NCBI GenBank assembly: GCA_030697165.1
Contig: JAUYQQ010000019.1
Span: 186,001-250,000, forward strand
DNA length: 64,000 bases
Reading direction: 5' to 3'
DNA from: Acidobacteriota bacterium
GTDB lineage: Bacteria; Acidobacteriota; Vicinamibacteria; Vicinamibacterales; UBA2999
Part shown: one piece after another, positions 1-7,157 of the stretch
Layout of the letters: each line of letters starts with the position of its first letter
Position numbering within the stretch: the stretch's first letter is position 1
Program-made: the position numbers and the translations under genes
Notes under the pieces: model-generated
The model's input: only the letters and a program-made list of their open reading frames with translations
Told to the model about the DNA's origin: nothing
Databases searched by the model: none

Positions 1-1
1 G

Positions 2-625
2 GAAAAGCTGCTGCTGGCCGCCAAGGTCGAAGCCCTCAAGAGCCAGATCAATCCGCATTTCCTGTTCAACACGCTGGCCTCGGTCTCGTCGCTGATCCGC
101 CTGCAGCCCGAAACCGCGCGCGAGGTGATCCAGAAGCTGTCGGGCCTGCTCCGCAAGCTGATGAGCAACCAGGTGCAGTTCGTCACGCTGCGCGAAGAGC
201 TGGCCGCGCTCGACGAATATCTCGACATCGAGGTGATCCGGTTCGGGCCGCGGCTGGCCGTCCGCAAGTCGATCGCGCCCGACACGCTCGACATCATCAT
301 CCCCAGCCTCCTGCTGCAGCCGCTCGTCGAGAACTGCATCAAGCACGGCTTTGCCCGCAAGGTCGGGCCCGGCACCATCACCATCCGGAGCTGGCGTGAA
401 AGCCGCCAGGTGTTCATCGAGGTCACCGACGATGGCCTGGGCATTTCGGAAGAGCGTCTCGTGGACGCGCTGTCGAGCGGCATCGGCCTGAGCAACGTCA
501 ACGAGCGCCTGCGCGTGTTGTACGGGGCGATGGGCCGCCTCGAGCTGACCGGCTCGCCCGGACGCGGGGCGTGCGCGCGGGTCCAGATCCCACTCGACCT
601 CGCCAGCGAAAGAATCACCGCATGA
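2..625 (+). CDS. LytS/YehU-type sensor histidine kinase, C-terminal part (5' end outside window)
   Basis: The frame is open from the first base of the window, so only the kinase core (207 residues) is seen. It begins with the His_kinase family signature PHFLFN, whose His is the expected phosphorylation site. An N-box (QPLVENCIKHGF) and a G-box (DDGLGISE) follow, then GIGLSNVNERL, typical of the LytS/YehU class and its HATPase_c domain. The sensor and membrane part lies upstream and the signal is unknown. The stop overlaps the ATG of the LytTR response regulator (ATGA at 622-625), so the two are translationally coupled and form a two-component pair. Confidence 0.93.
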   Translation, partial: EKLLLAAKVEALKSQINPHFLFNTLASVSSLIRLQPETAREVIQKLSGLLRKLMSNQVQFVTLREELAALDEYLDIEVIRFGPRLAVRKSIAPDTLDIIIPSLLLQPLVENCIKHGFARKVGPGTITIRSWRESRQVFIEVTDDGLGISEERLVDALSSGIGLSNVNERLRVLYGAMGRLELTGSPGRGACARVQIPLDLASERITA

Positions 626-1401
626 CCCCGGTCGCCCCCCTGACCGCCGTCGTGGCCGACGATGAGCAGCTGGCCCGTGACGAGTTGTGCTTTCTCTTGA
701 ACCAGCTGGGGACGGTCGAGGTCGTCGCTCGCGCCGCCAACGGCCCCGAGGCCCTCGACGAAATCGCGCGCCACGCGCCCGACGTCGCTTTCCTGGACGT
801 GCAAATGCCGGGGCTGACCGGCTTCGAGGTCGCCCGGCAGTTGCTCGACCAGGGAACCGGACCGGGTGTGATCTTCGTCACAGCTTACGACCAGCGGGCC
901 ATCGAGGCGTTCGAGGTCAACGCCGTCGACTACCTGCTGAAGCCAATCGACGTGCGGCGGCTGGAGACCGCCGTGGCCCGGGTGCGGGAGCGCAAGGGAC
1001 GAACCGACCCCCTGGCGGGCCAGTTGGACCGCCTGGTGCGGATGATGGCCGGCCAGAAAGACCGCCGGGACCAGGTGGCGGTTAAGGTCAGCGACCGGTT
1101 CGTGCTGGTCAAGGCCGACGACATCATCCATGCGTCGCTGGTCGAGGATTCGATTAATATTGTGACGAGCCAGGTCGCGGGAACGTCGAACGATCGCACC
1201 CTGGACGAGTTGCACGCGCGGCTCGACCCGGAGGTATTCTGGCGGGTTCACCGCTCGCACCTGGTCAATATCAACAAGGTCAAGGAGATCGTCCCTTGGT
1301 TCAGCCGGAACTACATCCTGAGGATGACAGACGCGAACGCGACCGAGATCCCGGTCAGCCGTTCGCAGACGCGCCGTCTTCGGGATTACCTGAAGCTGTA
1401 G
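622..1401 (+). CDS. LytTR-family DNA-binding response regulator
   Basis: This is the cognate regulator of the upstream kinase. The 259-residue protein has a receiver domain with the acidic pair Asp13/Asp14, phospho-acceptor Asp59 in FLDVQMPG, the VTAYD switch and the KP pair (LLKPID). A LytTR DNA-binding domain occupies about residues 155-259 (VKADDIIHA near its start, FWRVHRSHLVNI near its end). I chose the ATG at 622 because it overlaps the kinase stop; an upstream in-frame start at 571 would lie deep inside the kinase gene. The TAG stop overlaps the GTG of the following signal peptidase gene, suggesting one transcript. Target promoters cannot be told from the sequence. Confidence 0.95.
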   Translation: MTPVAPLTAVVADDEQLARDELCFLLNQLGTVEVVARAANGPEALDEIARHAPDVAFLDVQMPGLTGFEVARQLLDQGTGPGVIFVTAYDQRAIEAFEVNAVDYLLKPIDVRRLETAVARVRERKGRTDPLAGQLDRLVRMMAGQKDRRDQVAVKVSDRFVLVKADDIIHASLVEDSINIVTSQVAGTSNDRTLDELHARLDPEVFWRVHRSHLVNINKVKEIVPWFSRNYILRMTDANATEIPVSRSQTRRLRDYLKL

Positions 1402-2045
1402 TGCTGTTTGCCGATCCCGGCGACGAGACGACGCCGCTGCCGCCCGTGACGGCGGCCGACGCGATCGCGCGCGAGACCCCGTTGACCCTGGCCGTGGAGC
1501 AGGACCCGGCGCAGGTGGTGCGCCGCATGGAAGTGTGGCGCGACGAGTTCTTCGCGTGGGTGCGCACGCTGGCCTCGGCGGCGGTCTACGCCACGCTGAT
1601 CGTCACGTTCGGCTTCCAGGTCGCCCGCGTCGAGGGCCTCAGCATGGCGCCGACCCTGGCCGATCAGGACCGCCTGATCGTCAACAAGCTGCGCTACCGC
1701 CTCACCTCGCCGCAGCGCGGCGACATCGTGATGCTCTACTACCCCGTCAACCCCGACAAGTCGTTCGTCAAGCGCGTGATCGCGGAAGACGGCGACACCG
1801 TGCGGGTGGTCGACGGCCGCGTCTACGTCAACGACGTGCCGATGCGCGACGACTTCGTGCCGGCCGAGTACCGCAGCCACGACGACTGGGGCCCGCAGGT
1901 CATCCCCGAGGGCTACTACTTCGTGATGGGCGACCACCGGAACAACAGCCTCGACAGCCGGCACTGGGGCTTCGTGCCGAAGAAATACATCATCGGCAAG
2001 GTGCAGATCCGCTGGTGGCCCGTGCCGAACGCGCGGGTGTTCTAG
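1401..2045 (+). CDS. lepB: Signal peptidase I (first tandem copy)
   Basis: An inner-membrane serine protease of family S26 that removes signal peptides from Sec/Tat substrates. One N-terminal transmembrane segment (VYATLIVTFGFQVA) precedes box B SMAPT with nucleophile Ser81. The general base is Lys124 in FVKRVIA, and box E reads GDHRNNSLDSRHWGFVP. The Ser-Lys spacing of 43 residues is the compact form. The GTG at 1401 overlaps the TAG of the regulator and gives 214 residues; an ATG at 1527 would give a shorter 172-residue form that still keeps the membrane segment. The next gene is a close paralogue, so this is a local duplication. Confidence 0.93.
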   Translation: MLFADPGDETTPLPPVTAADAIARETPLTLAVEQDPAQVVRRMEVWRDEFFAWVRTLASAAVYATLIVTFGFQVARVEGLSMAPTLADQDRLIVNKLRYRLTSPQRGDIVMLYYPVNPDKSFVKRVIAEDGDTVRVVDGRVYVNDVPMRDDFVPAEYRSHDDWGPQVIPEGYYFVMGDHRNNSLDSRHWGFVPKKYIIGKVQIRWWPVPNARVF

Positions 2046-2068
2046 GCGGCCACGCGCCGCGCCCCACC

Positions 2069-2692
2069 ATGTCACAGGAACTGCCAGACCTCGCCCCACC
2101 GGCGCCACCAGCCCCACCAGCCCTTCCGGCCCCACCGGCCCCATGCGAGCCGATCGCTTCGCCGGGCCAGCGGCTGGCGGCGTGGCGCGCCGGGTTCGTG
2201 GCGTGGGTCAGCACCCTGGCGCAGGCGACGGTCTACGCGACGCTGGTCGTGACGTTCGTGATGCAGGTCGCCCGCGTCGAGGGCCAGAGCATGGCGCCGA
2301 CGCTGGCCGACCAGGATCGGCTGATCGTCAACAAGTTGAGCTATCGCTTGCACGCGCCGCAACGCGGCGACATCGTGATGCTCTACTACCCGCTCGACCC
2401 CGACAAGTCGTACGTCAAGCGCGTGATCGCCGAAGCCGGCGACGCGGTGCGCGTGGTCGACGGCCGCGTCTACGTCAACGACGTGCCGCTGCGCGACGAC
2501 TTCGTGCCGGCCGAGTACCGCAGCCACGACGACTGGGGCCCGCAGGTCATTCCGGCCGGCTACTACTTCGTGATGGGCGACCATCGCAACGGCAGTTCCG
2601 ACAGCCGCCACTGGGGCTTCGTCCCCAAGAAATACATTGTCGGCAAGGTGCAAGTTCGCTGGTGGCCCGTCCCGCACGCCAGGGTGTTTTGA
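2069..2692 (+). CDS. lepB: Signal peptidase I (second tandem copy)
   Basis: A 207-residue paralogue of the preceding gene, near-identical through the catalytic core: Ser74 in SMAPT, Lys117 in YVKRVIA, and GDHRNGSSDSRHWGFVP. It differs mainly at the N-terminus, where residues 9-27 are a Pro/Ala-rich tract (APPAPPAPPALPAPPAPC) encoded by short CCACC-type repeats, ahead of the single transmembrane segment. The ATG at 2069 lies 23 bases after the first copy's stop. Both copies keep every catalytic residue, so both are expected to be active, perhaps with different substrate ranges. Confidence 0.93.
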   Translation: MSQELPDLAPPAPPAPPALPAPPAPCEPIASPGQRLAAWRAGFVAWVSTLAQATVYATLVVTFVMQVARVEGQSMAPTLADQDRLIVNKLSYRLHAPQRGDIVMLYYPLDPDKSYVKRVIAEAGDAVRVVDGRVYVNDVPLRDDFVPAEYRSHDDWGPQVIPAGYYFVMGDHRNGSSDSRHWGFVPKKYIVGKVQVRWWPVPHARVF

Positions 2693-3569
2693 TCTGACAG
2701 CGCGCTACGCCCAGGTCTCGCAGGTCCTCTGGCGAGTCTTGTTCCTCAACCTGATCGTCGCCGCCGCCAAGATCGCGCTTGGCCTGGCGACCGGCGCCGT
2801 CAGCGTCCTGTCCGACGGCTTTCACTCCCTGACCGACACCGCCTCGAACATCGTCGCGCTGGTCGGCGTGCGCATTGCCGGCCAGCCGCCCGACGAAGAC
2901 CATCCGTACGGCCATCGCAAGTTCGAGACCATGGCGTCGGTCGGCATCCTGATCTTCCTGGTGCTGGTCCTGTTCGAGGTGCTGTCGGCGGCGGTGGAGC
3001 GGCTGCAGTCTGGCGGCGAGCCGGTCATCAACCGGTTCACGTTCCTCGTGATGGGGGCGACGTTCCTGGTCAACCTGGGCGTCGTGATCTACGAGCGGGC
3101 GGCGGCGCGGCGCCTCGACAGCGAAGTGCTGCTGGCCGACGCACATCACACCACGAGCGACCTGTTCATTTCTTCCTCGGTGATCGGCGCGCTGATCGGG
3201 GTGCGAATGGGCTACTTGTGGCTCGACCCGGTGGCCGCCCTCGTGATTGCCGGCTTCATCGGCCGGGCCTGCTGGGAGATCTTCCAGTCGACGTCGGGCA
3301 TCCTGGCCGACCGCTTCGTGATTCCGGAAGCGGCCATTCGCGAAGTGGTCAGCAGCGTGCCCGAGGTAATCGGCTGCCACCACATTCGCACGCGCGGCTC
3401 GAACGACTTTGTGTTCCTCGACCTGCACGTCTGGATGGATCGCGACCTGCGCCTGGACGACGCGCACCACTTGTCGCACGTGGTGAAGGACCGGTTGATG
3501 GCGCGCTTCCCGCAGATCAAGGACGCGATCATCCACATCGAGCCGCCGCCGCGAGAAATCGACACTTGA
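2637..3569 (+). CDS. Cation diffusion facilitator family transporter
   Basis: Inner-membrane divalent cation/proton antiporter (CDF/ZitB-FieF family) that exports Zn, Fe, Co or Mn. Two HxxxD-type metal sites are seen, SDGFHSLTD in TM2 and AHHTTSD in TM5, along with about six membrane segments and a C-terminal cytoplasmic domain (residues about 225-310) with the usual HHIRTRG and DLHVWMD elements. The start is uncertain. The only standard in-frame start is TTG at 2637, overlapping the signal peptidase gene by 56 bases. Homology begins near RYAQVSQVLWR (about 2700), so a CTG at 2694 just after the previous stop is an alternative. The specific metal cannot be told. Confidence 0.9.
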   Translation: MSARCKFAGGPSRTPGCFDLTARYAQVSQVLWRVLFLNLIVAAAKIALGLATGAVSVLSDGFHSLTDTASNIVALVGVRIAGQPPDEDHPYGHRKFETMASVGILIFLVLVLFEVLSAAVERLQSGGEPVINRFTFLVMGATFLVNLGVVIYERAAARRLDSEVLLADAHHTTSDLFISSSVIGALIGVRMGYLWLDPVAALVIAGFIGRACWEIFQSTSGILADRFVIPEAAIREVVSSVPEVIGCHHIRTRGSNDFVFLDLHVWMDRDLRLDDAHHLSHVVKDRLMARFPQIKDAIIHIEPPPREIDT

Positions 3570-3570
3570 G

Positions 3571-3696
3571 AGTTGAAAGTTGAGAAGCTGGTAGTTGGTA
3601 GTTTCAGTTGGTAGTTTCAGTGTCAGTTGTCAGTGCCACTGAAACTGTAACTACCAACTGAAACTACCAACTACCAACTCTTCAACTTTCAACTTA
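3571..3696. repeat. AGTTG-type low-complexity repeat forming a long hairpin
   Basis: The whole gap between two convergent genes is made of variants of GTTGGTAGTTTCA. The left half (GTTGAAAGTTGA, then GGTAGTTGGTAGTTTC) is mirrored as the reverse complement in the right half (GAAACTACCAACTACC, then TCAACTTTCAAC), giving imperfect arms of about 50 bases. Sister tracts lie at 4681-4812 and 31620-31745. It could act as a bidirectional terminator here, but the other copies are not placed as terminators. Confidence 0.85.
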
Positions 3697-4680
3697 CTAG
3701 TAGCCCAGTTCCGGCTCCACCCGAAACCGCGGCAACTCTCCTCGTTCGAACCGTTCAAGGTTCTCGGCGAACAGATCGATGACCTCTTCCCAGTGTCCCT
3801 GGCGGAAGCCGGAGGTGTGGGGCGTGAGGATCACGTTGGGACAGGTCCACAGCGGATGCTCCGGCGGCAGCGGCTCCTGCGGATACACGTCGAGCGACGC
3901 CCCGCCGAGATGACCGGAATGGAGCGCGGCGACGAGCGCGCCGGTATCGAGAATCTTCGCCCGGCCCACGTTCACGACCACCGCACCTTTCGGCAGCAGG
4001 GCGATCTGCTCCGCGCCGACCAGGCCCAGCGTCTGCGGCGTCAGGGGCGCCGCGATCACGAGCACGTGGGTCTGGCGAAGGAAGGCCTCGAGCTCACCGG
4101 GGCCGAACAGCTCGTCCACGGCCGGCACCGCCCCGTGTCCGCTCCGCCGCCGCAGCGCCACCACGCGCATGCCGAAGGCCCGCGCGCGCGAAGCGATCGC
4201 CGACCCGATCGTGCCCACGCCAATCAACCCGAGCGTGCGTCCGCCGAGCAGCCACGGCAGGCACTCGCCCATGAAGTCGTTCTGCGCCCAGTGCGCCTGG
4301 CGCTGGTGCTCGAGCACGAGGGGCAACTGCTTCGACAGCGCGAGGACGACGGCGAGGGTGTGTTCGGCGATGGCTACGGCCTGCACGCCCCGGGTGTTGC
4401 TGACCACCACGTTCCTGGCGAACAGTTCAGGCAGGCACAGCGTCTCGACGGCCACGGCCGAGGTGTGAAGCCAGCGCAGCTTCGGCGCGGCCGCGAACTC
4501 GGCAGCTTTCAGAATCCACGTATAGGCCACGTCGCAGCCGGCGAGTCCGCGCGTGCGCTCCTCGTCGGTGGTGGCATGGATGAACTCGATATGGGGGAAT
4601 CGCGCGCGCAGCGTGGCGACGCCGTCGGCAGGAATCTGCCACTGCGTCACCGGCTGCTGGATCGAGATGAGAACCTTCAA
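3697..4680 (-). CDS. D-2-hydroxyacid dehydrogenase family protein
   Basis: A cytoplasmic NAD(P)-dependent reductase of the D-isomer 2-hydroxyacid dehydrogenase family. It carries a Rossmann motif LIGVGTIGSAIASRA and the catalytic Arg (NVGRAKILDT), Glu (YPQEPLPPEHP) and His (LTPHTSGF). The best start is TTG at 4680 (LKVLISIQQPVTQW), giving 327 residues. The open frame continues upstream to 4797, but those 39 codons only translate the AGTTG-type repeat tract (QLQLQLQ...), so I excluded them. The substrate is not determined. It lies downstream of moaC and rex on the same strand; Rex senses NADH, so shared redox control is possible but not shown. Confidence 0.88.
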   Translation of the reverse strand: MKVLISIQQPVTQWQIPADGVATLRARFPHIEFIHATTDEERTRGLAGCDVAYTWILKAAEFAAAPKLRWLHTSAVAVETLCLPELFARNVVVSNTRGVQAVAIAEHTLAVVLALSKQLPLVLEHQRQAHWAQNDFMGECLPWLLGGRTLGLIGVGTIGSAIASRARAFGMRVVALRRRSGHGAVPAVDELFGPGELEAFLRQTHVLVIAAPLTPQTLGLVGAEQIALLPKGAVVVNVGRAKILDTGALVAALHSGHLGGASLDVYPQEPLPPEHPLWTCPNVILTPHTSGFRQGHWEEVIDLFAENLERFERGELPRFRVEPELGY

Positions 4681-4812
4681 TGGAAGTTGAAAGTTGAAGG
4701 TTGAAAATTGAAAGTTGAAGTGGTCAGTTTCAAGTTGCGGATCAAACTGTAACTGTAACTGTAACTGTAACTGGGAACTGAAACTACCAACTGTCAACTT
4801 TTCAACTTTCCA
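4681..4812. repeat. AGTTG-type low-complexity repeat with TGTAAC hexamer run
   Basis: Same family as 3571-3696. It contains GTTGAAAGTTGAAGGTTGAA on one side, four tandem copies of AACTGT near 4745-4770, and the reverse complement AACTTTTCAACTTTCC on the other side. It separates the dehydrogenase start from the moaC end and supplies the last codons of moaC (Gly-Lys-Leu-Lys-Ser). Confidence 0.82.
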
Positions 4813-5282
4813 CTCCTCCTGTAGTGCCCCGACCGGCCGCCCTTCTTCTCGATCAACTCAATGTCGCTGATGGTCATGGTCTGATCGACCGCCTTGACCA
4901 TGTCATACAGCGTCAGCGCCGCCACTGACACGGCGGTCAGCGCCTCCATTTCGACGCCGGTCTGCCCCGACGTGCGCACCCGCGCCTCGATGCCGTAGCC
5001 GCTGGCCGTCGGCGTGAGTTCCACCGAGACGTGCGTCAGCACCAGCGGATGGCAGAGCGGAATCAACTCGGACGTCTTCTTGGCGGCCATGATGCCGGCG
5101 AGGCGGGCGGCCTGCAGCGGGTCGCCCTTCGTCACGGCCCCCGCGCGAATCTGCTTGCGCGCGGCGGCTGACATCGCAATGCGGCCGCGGGCCACCGCCT
5201 CGCGAGCGGTCACCGGCTTGGCGCCGACATCCACCATGCGGATGCGGCCCTTCGCATCGACGTGGCTCAGTTTATTCTTCAA
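4794..5282 (-). CDS. moaC: Cyclic pyranopterin monophosphate synthase MoaC
   Basis: Second step of molybdenum cofactor synthesis: with MoaA it makes cyclic pyranopterin monophosphate from GTP. The 162-residue protein has the family landmarks [15 protein letters not shown] at the N-terminus, [36 protein letters not shown] and a C-terminal KKGGRSGHY. It starts with TTG at 5282, overlapping the 3' end of rex by 11 bases, so translation is probably coupled. The final residues after SGHYRRS come from the adjoining repeat tract. A molybdopterin oxidoreductase that would need this cofactor is encoded at 51661-53685. Confidence 0.95.
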   Translation of the reverse strand: MKNKLSHVDAKGRIRMVDVGAKPVTAREAVARGRIAMSAAARKQIRAGAVTKGDPLQAARLAGIMAAKKTSELIPLCHPLVLTHVSVELTPTASGYGIEARVRTSGQTGVEMEALTAVSVAALTLYDMVKAVDQTMTISDIELIEKKGGRSGHYRRSGKLKS

Positions 5283-5940
5283 CGTCGATTCCCTGCGCCA
5301 GATGGAACGACAGGCTTTCGAGCGACACCGTCAGGTCCACGCCCTTCATCTTCACCCCTGGCGGGACCTTAAGGGAGCCGGGCGAGAAATTCAAGACCGC
5401 CTTGATGCCGGCGGCCACCACCTGATCGAGCACGTGCTGGGCCGATTCGGCCGGCACGGCAATCACGGCAATGTCGATGTGCTCCTTGCGAACCACTTTC
5501 TTGAGGTCTTTCAGGTCGTAGATGGGAACGCCGCTGCGGGATTCGTCGCCGATCTTGGCATCGGCCACATCGAACATCGAGACAATCTCGAAGCCCTCGC
5601 GCTTGAAGCCGGGATAATCGGCCAGCGCCTGGCCGAGATTGCCGGCGCCCATCACCGCCACGCGCAGCTTACGGTCGAGGCCGAGAATCTGGCGGAGGTT
5701 TCGCTTCAGGTCCTTGACGTAGTAGCCCACGCCGCGCACGCCGAACTCGCCGAAGTAGGCGAGGTCCTTGCGGATCTGGGCGGCATTCAGGTGGAACTGC
5801 TCGGCCAGGGCCTGCGACGAAATGGTCTCGTCGCCGGCCGCCTCGAGTTGATTGAGGCAGCGGAGGTAGACCGACAGCCGATTGGTGGTCAACTCGGAAA
5901 CGGGTTCGGCGACCGGTCTCCGCTTGTTCGTAGAATTCAC
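5272..5940 (-). CDS. rex: Redox-sensing transcriptional repressor Rex
   Basis: A dimeric repressor that leaves DNA when NADH/NAD+ rises and controls fermentative and respiratory genes. The 222-residue protein (GTG start) has an N-terminal winged helix (residues about 15-85, with [17 protein letters not shown], the hallmark DNA-recognition segment) and a Rossmann domain ([15 protein letters not shown]). A C-terminal swap helix ([15 protein letters not shown]) completes it. It is first in a minus-strand group rex-moaC-dehydrogenase. No clear Rex operator (TTGTGA-N6-TCACAA type) was recognised in the upstream gap, though the TGATTTGGTGAT repeats there are superficially similar. Confidence 0.95.
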   Translation of the reverse strand: MNSTNKRRPVAEPVSELTTNRLSVYLRCLNQLEAAGDETISSQALAEQFHLNAAQIRKDLAYFGEFGVRGVGYYVKDLKRNLRQILGLDRKLRVAVMGAGNLGQALADYPGFKREGFEIVSMFDVADAKIGDESRSGVPIYDLKDLKKVVRKEHIDIAVIAVPAESAQHVLDQVVAAGIKAVLNFSPGSLKVPPGVKMKGVDLTVSLESLSFHLAQGIDVEE

Positions 5941-5982
5941 AAGCAGTTTTCAGAATACCGCAATCGACCGGGTGGAGGCGAG

Positions 5983-6023
5983 CCTGATGATTTGGTGATT
6001 TGGTGATCTTGTGATTTGGTGAA
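5983..6023. repeat. TGATTTGG-type tandem repeat
   Basis: Four degenerate copies of TGATTTGG (GATGATTTGGTGATTTGG, then TGATCTTGTGATTTGG) fill the divergent gap between rex and the next gene. A second tract of the same family precedes ispG at 40857-40897. Rex-like TTGTGA is contained in one copy, but spacing and symmetry do not make a convincing operator. Confidence 0.75.
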
Positions 6024-6026
6024 TTG

Positions 6027-7139
6027 ATGCGACGGCCCGTTCTCGCGCTCGTTATTGCCGGCAGCCTGCTGACCGCGCACCCAGACGCCCAACCCGCGAC
6101 GCGGCGGGCCACGACCATTGCTGCGCTCCGCAGCTATCCCGGCTTCTACCACCAGCAAACCGTCTCGGTGGTTGGCGCGGTGAAGGGCGAGGACGTCGAG
6201 AACCTGTTGTTGGCCAATGACGAGGCGACCATCCGGGTGATCGCCAGGGAACTGCCCCGCGAGGGCCGGCTCGAGGCCCGCGGCCAGTTTCTCGACATCG
6301 GGCGGGTCTCGCAGGACGACCCGCGGCTGATTCCGTTCAACCTCGGTGATCGCATTCGCGCGCTGTATCCGGAGCGCTGGCCGCGCCCGGGCGAAGAGTT
6401 GTTGCTGCTGCTGTCGGGCACGCTGCCGCCCCCGCCGCCGGCGGATGCGACCACTCCCCCGCTGCGCTCGGTCGCGCTCGAACCGGCGCGTTTTGAGGGC
6501 CAGCGCGTCGCGATTGTCGGCCAGTTCCGCGGCCGCAACCTCTACGGCGACCTGCCCGAGGCCCCGGCGCCCGCGCGGTGGCAGTTCGTGCTCCGGTCCA
6601 CCGACACCGCGCTCTGGGTGATGGACCTTCAGCCGAGGGGTAAGGCGTTCAATTTCGATCCGACCAAGCGCGTCGACGCGGGGCGCTGGGTCAGGGTGCA
6701 GGGCACGGTGCGCACGGCCAAGGGCCTGACCTGGCTCGAAGGCACCACGATCGAACTGGCCCAGGCGCCGGCCGAGCCGGCCACGGAGGTGGCGATCGCC
6801 GCGCCGCCTCCGGCTCCGGTCGAAGTGCTGTTCACCGCGCCGGTCGAGGGCGAGACCGACGTGTCGGTGGGCGAACGCGTGCGCCTGCAGCTGTCGCGGG
6901 ACCTCGATGCCGCGTCGCTCACGGATCGCGTGCGGATCACTTACGCCAAGGACTCGACCGGGCGCGCGATCGGGTTCGCCACCAATTACACGCGCGAGAA
7001 TCGAGCGATCGAGATCAGACCAAACGAGCCGTTCGAGGCATTTCGATTGGTGCGGATCGAGTTCCTCGAAGGGATCAGGGGCACCGACGGCGGCGCGCTC
7101 GCGCCGTTTGCCCTGACGTTTACCACCGGCGGATCGTAA
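6027..7139 (+). CDS. Secreted protein with C-terminal bacterial Ig-like (Big_5) domain
   Basis: A 370-residue exported protein of unknown function. The N-terminal signal peptide (RRPVLALVIAGSLLTAHPDA) is followed by two segments of about 110 residues that look alike: each has a phrase on bringing in or enlarging something (FYHQQTVSVVGAVKG; RFEGQRVAIVGQFRGRNLYG) and may be OB-like beta folds. A C-terminal domain (residues about 270-370) matches the SbsA-type Ig-like fold: TAPVEGETDVSVGERVRLQLSR is its start, and it closes with GGALAPFALTF. The ATG at 6027 is preferred over TTG at 6024. No enzymatic motif was found. Confidence 0.75.
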   Translation: MRRPVLALVIAGSLLTAHPDAQPATRRATTIAALRSYPGFYHQQTVSVVGAVKGEDVENLLLANDEATIRVIARELPREGRLEARGQFLDIGRVSQDDPRLIPFNLGDRIRALYPERWPRPGEELLLLLSGTLPPPPPADATTPPLRSVALEPARFEGQRVAIVGQFRGRNLYGDLPEAPAPARWQFVLRSTDTALWVMDLQPRGKAFNFDPTKRVDAGRWVRVQGTVRTAKGLTWLEGTTIELAQAPAEPATEVAIAAPPPAPVEVLFTAPVEGETDVSVGERVRLQLSRDLDAASLTDRVRITYAKDSTGRAIGFATNYTRENRAIEIRPNEPFEAFRLVRIEFLEGIRGTDGGALAPFALTFTTGGS

Positions 7140-7157
7140 AAAGGACCTGCTCCCCTG

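Noticed and set aside
3697-4797. The dehydrogenase with its full 366-residue frame
   Set aside because: The first 39 codons translate the AGTTG repeat tract (Gln-Leu repeats); family homology begins at LKVLISIQQP, so the start at 4680 is used.
5941-6026. A Rex operator in the gap upstream of rex
   Set aside because: TTGTGA occurs once, but the expected inverted partner at the right distance is missing; the words belong to a tandem repeat.
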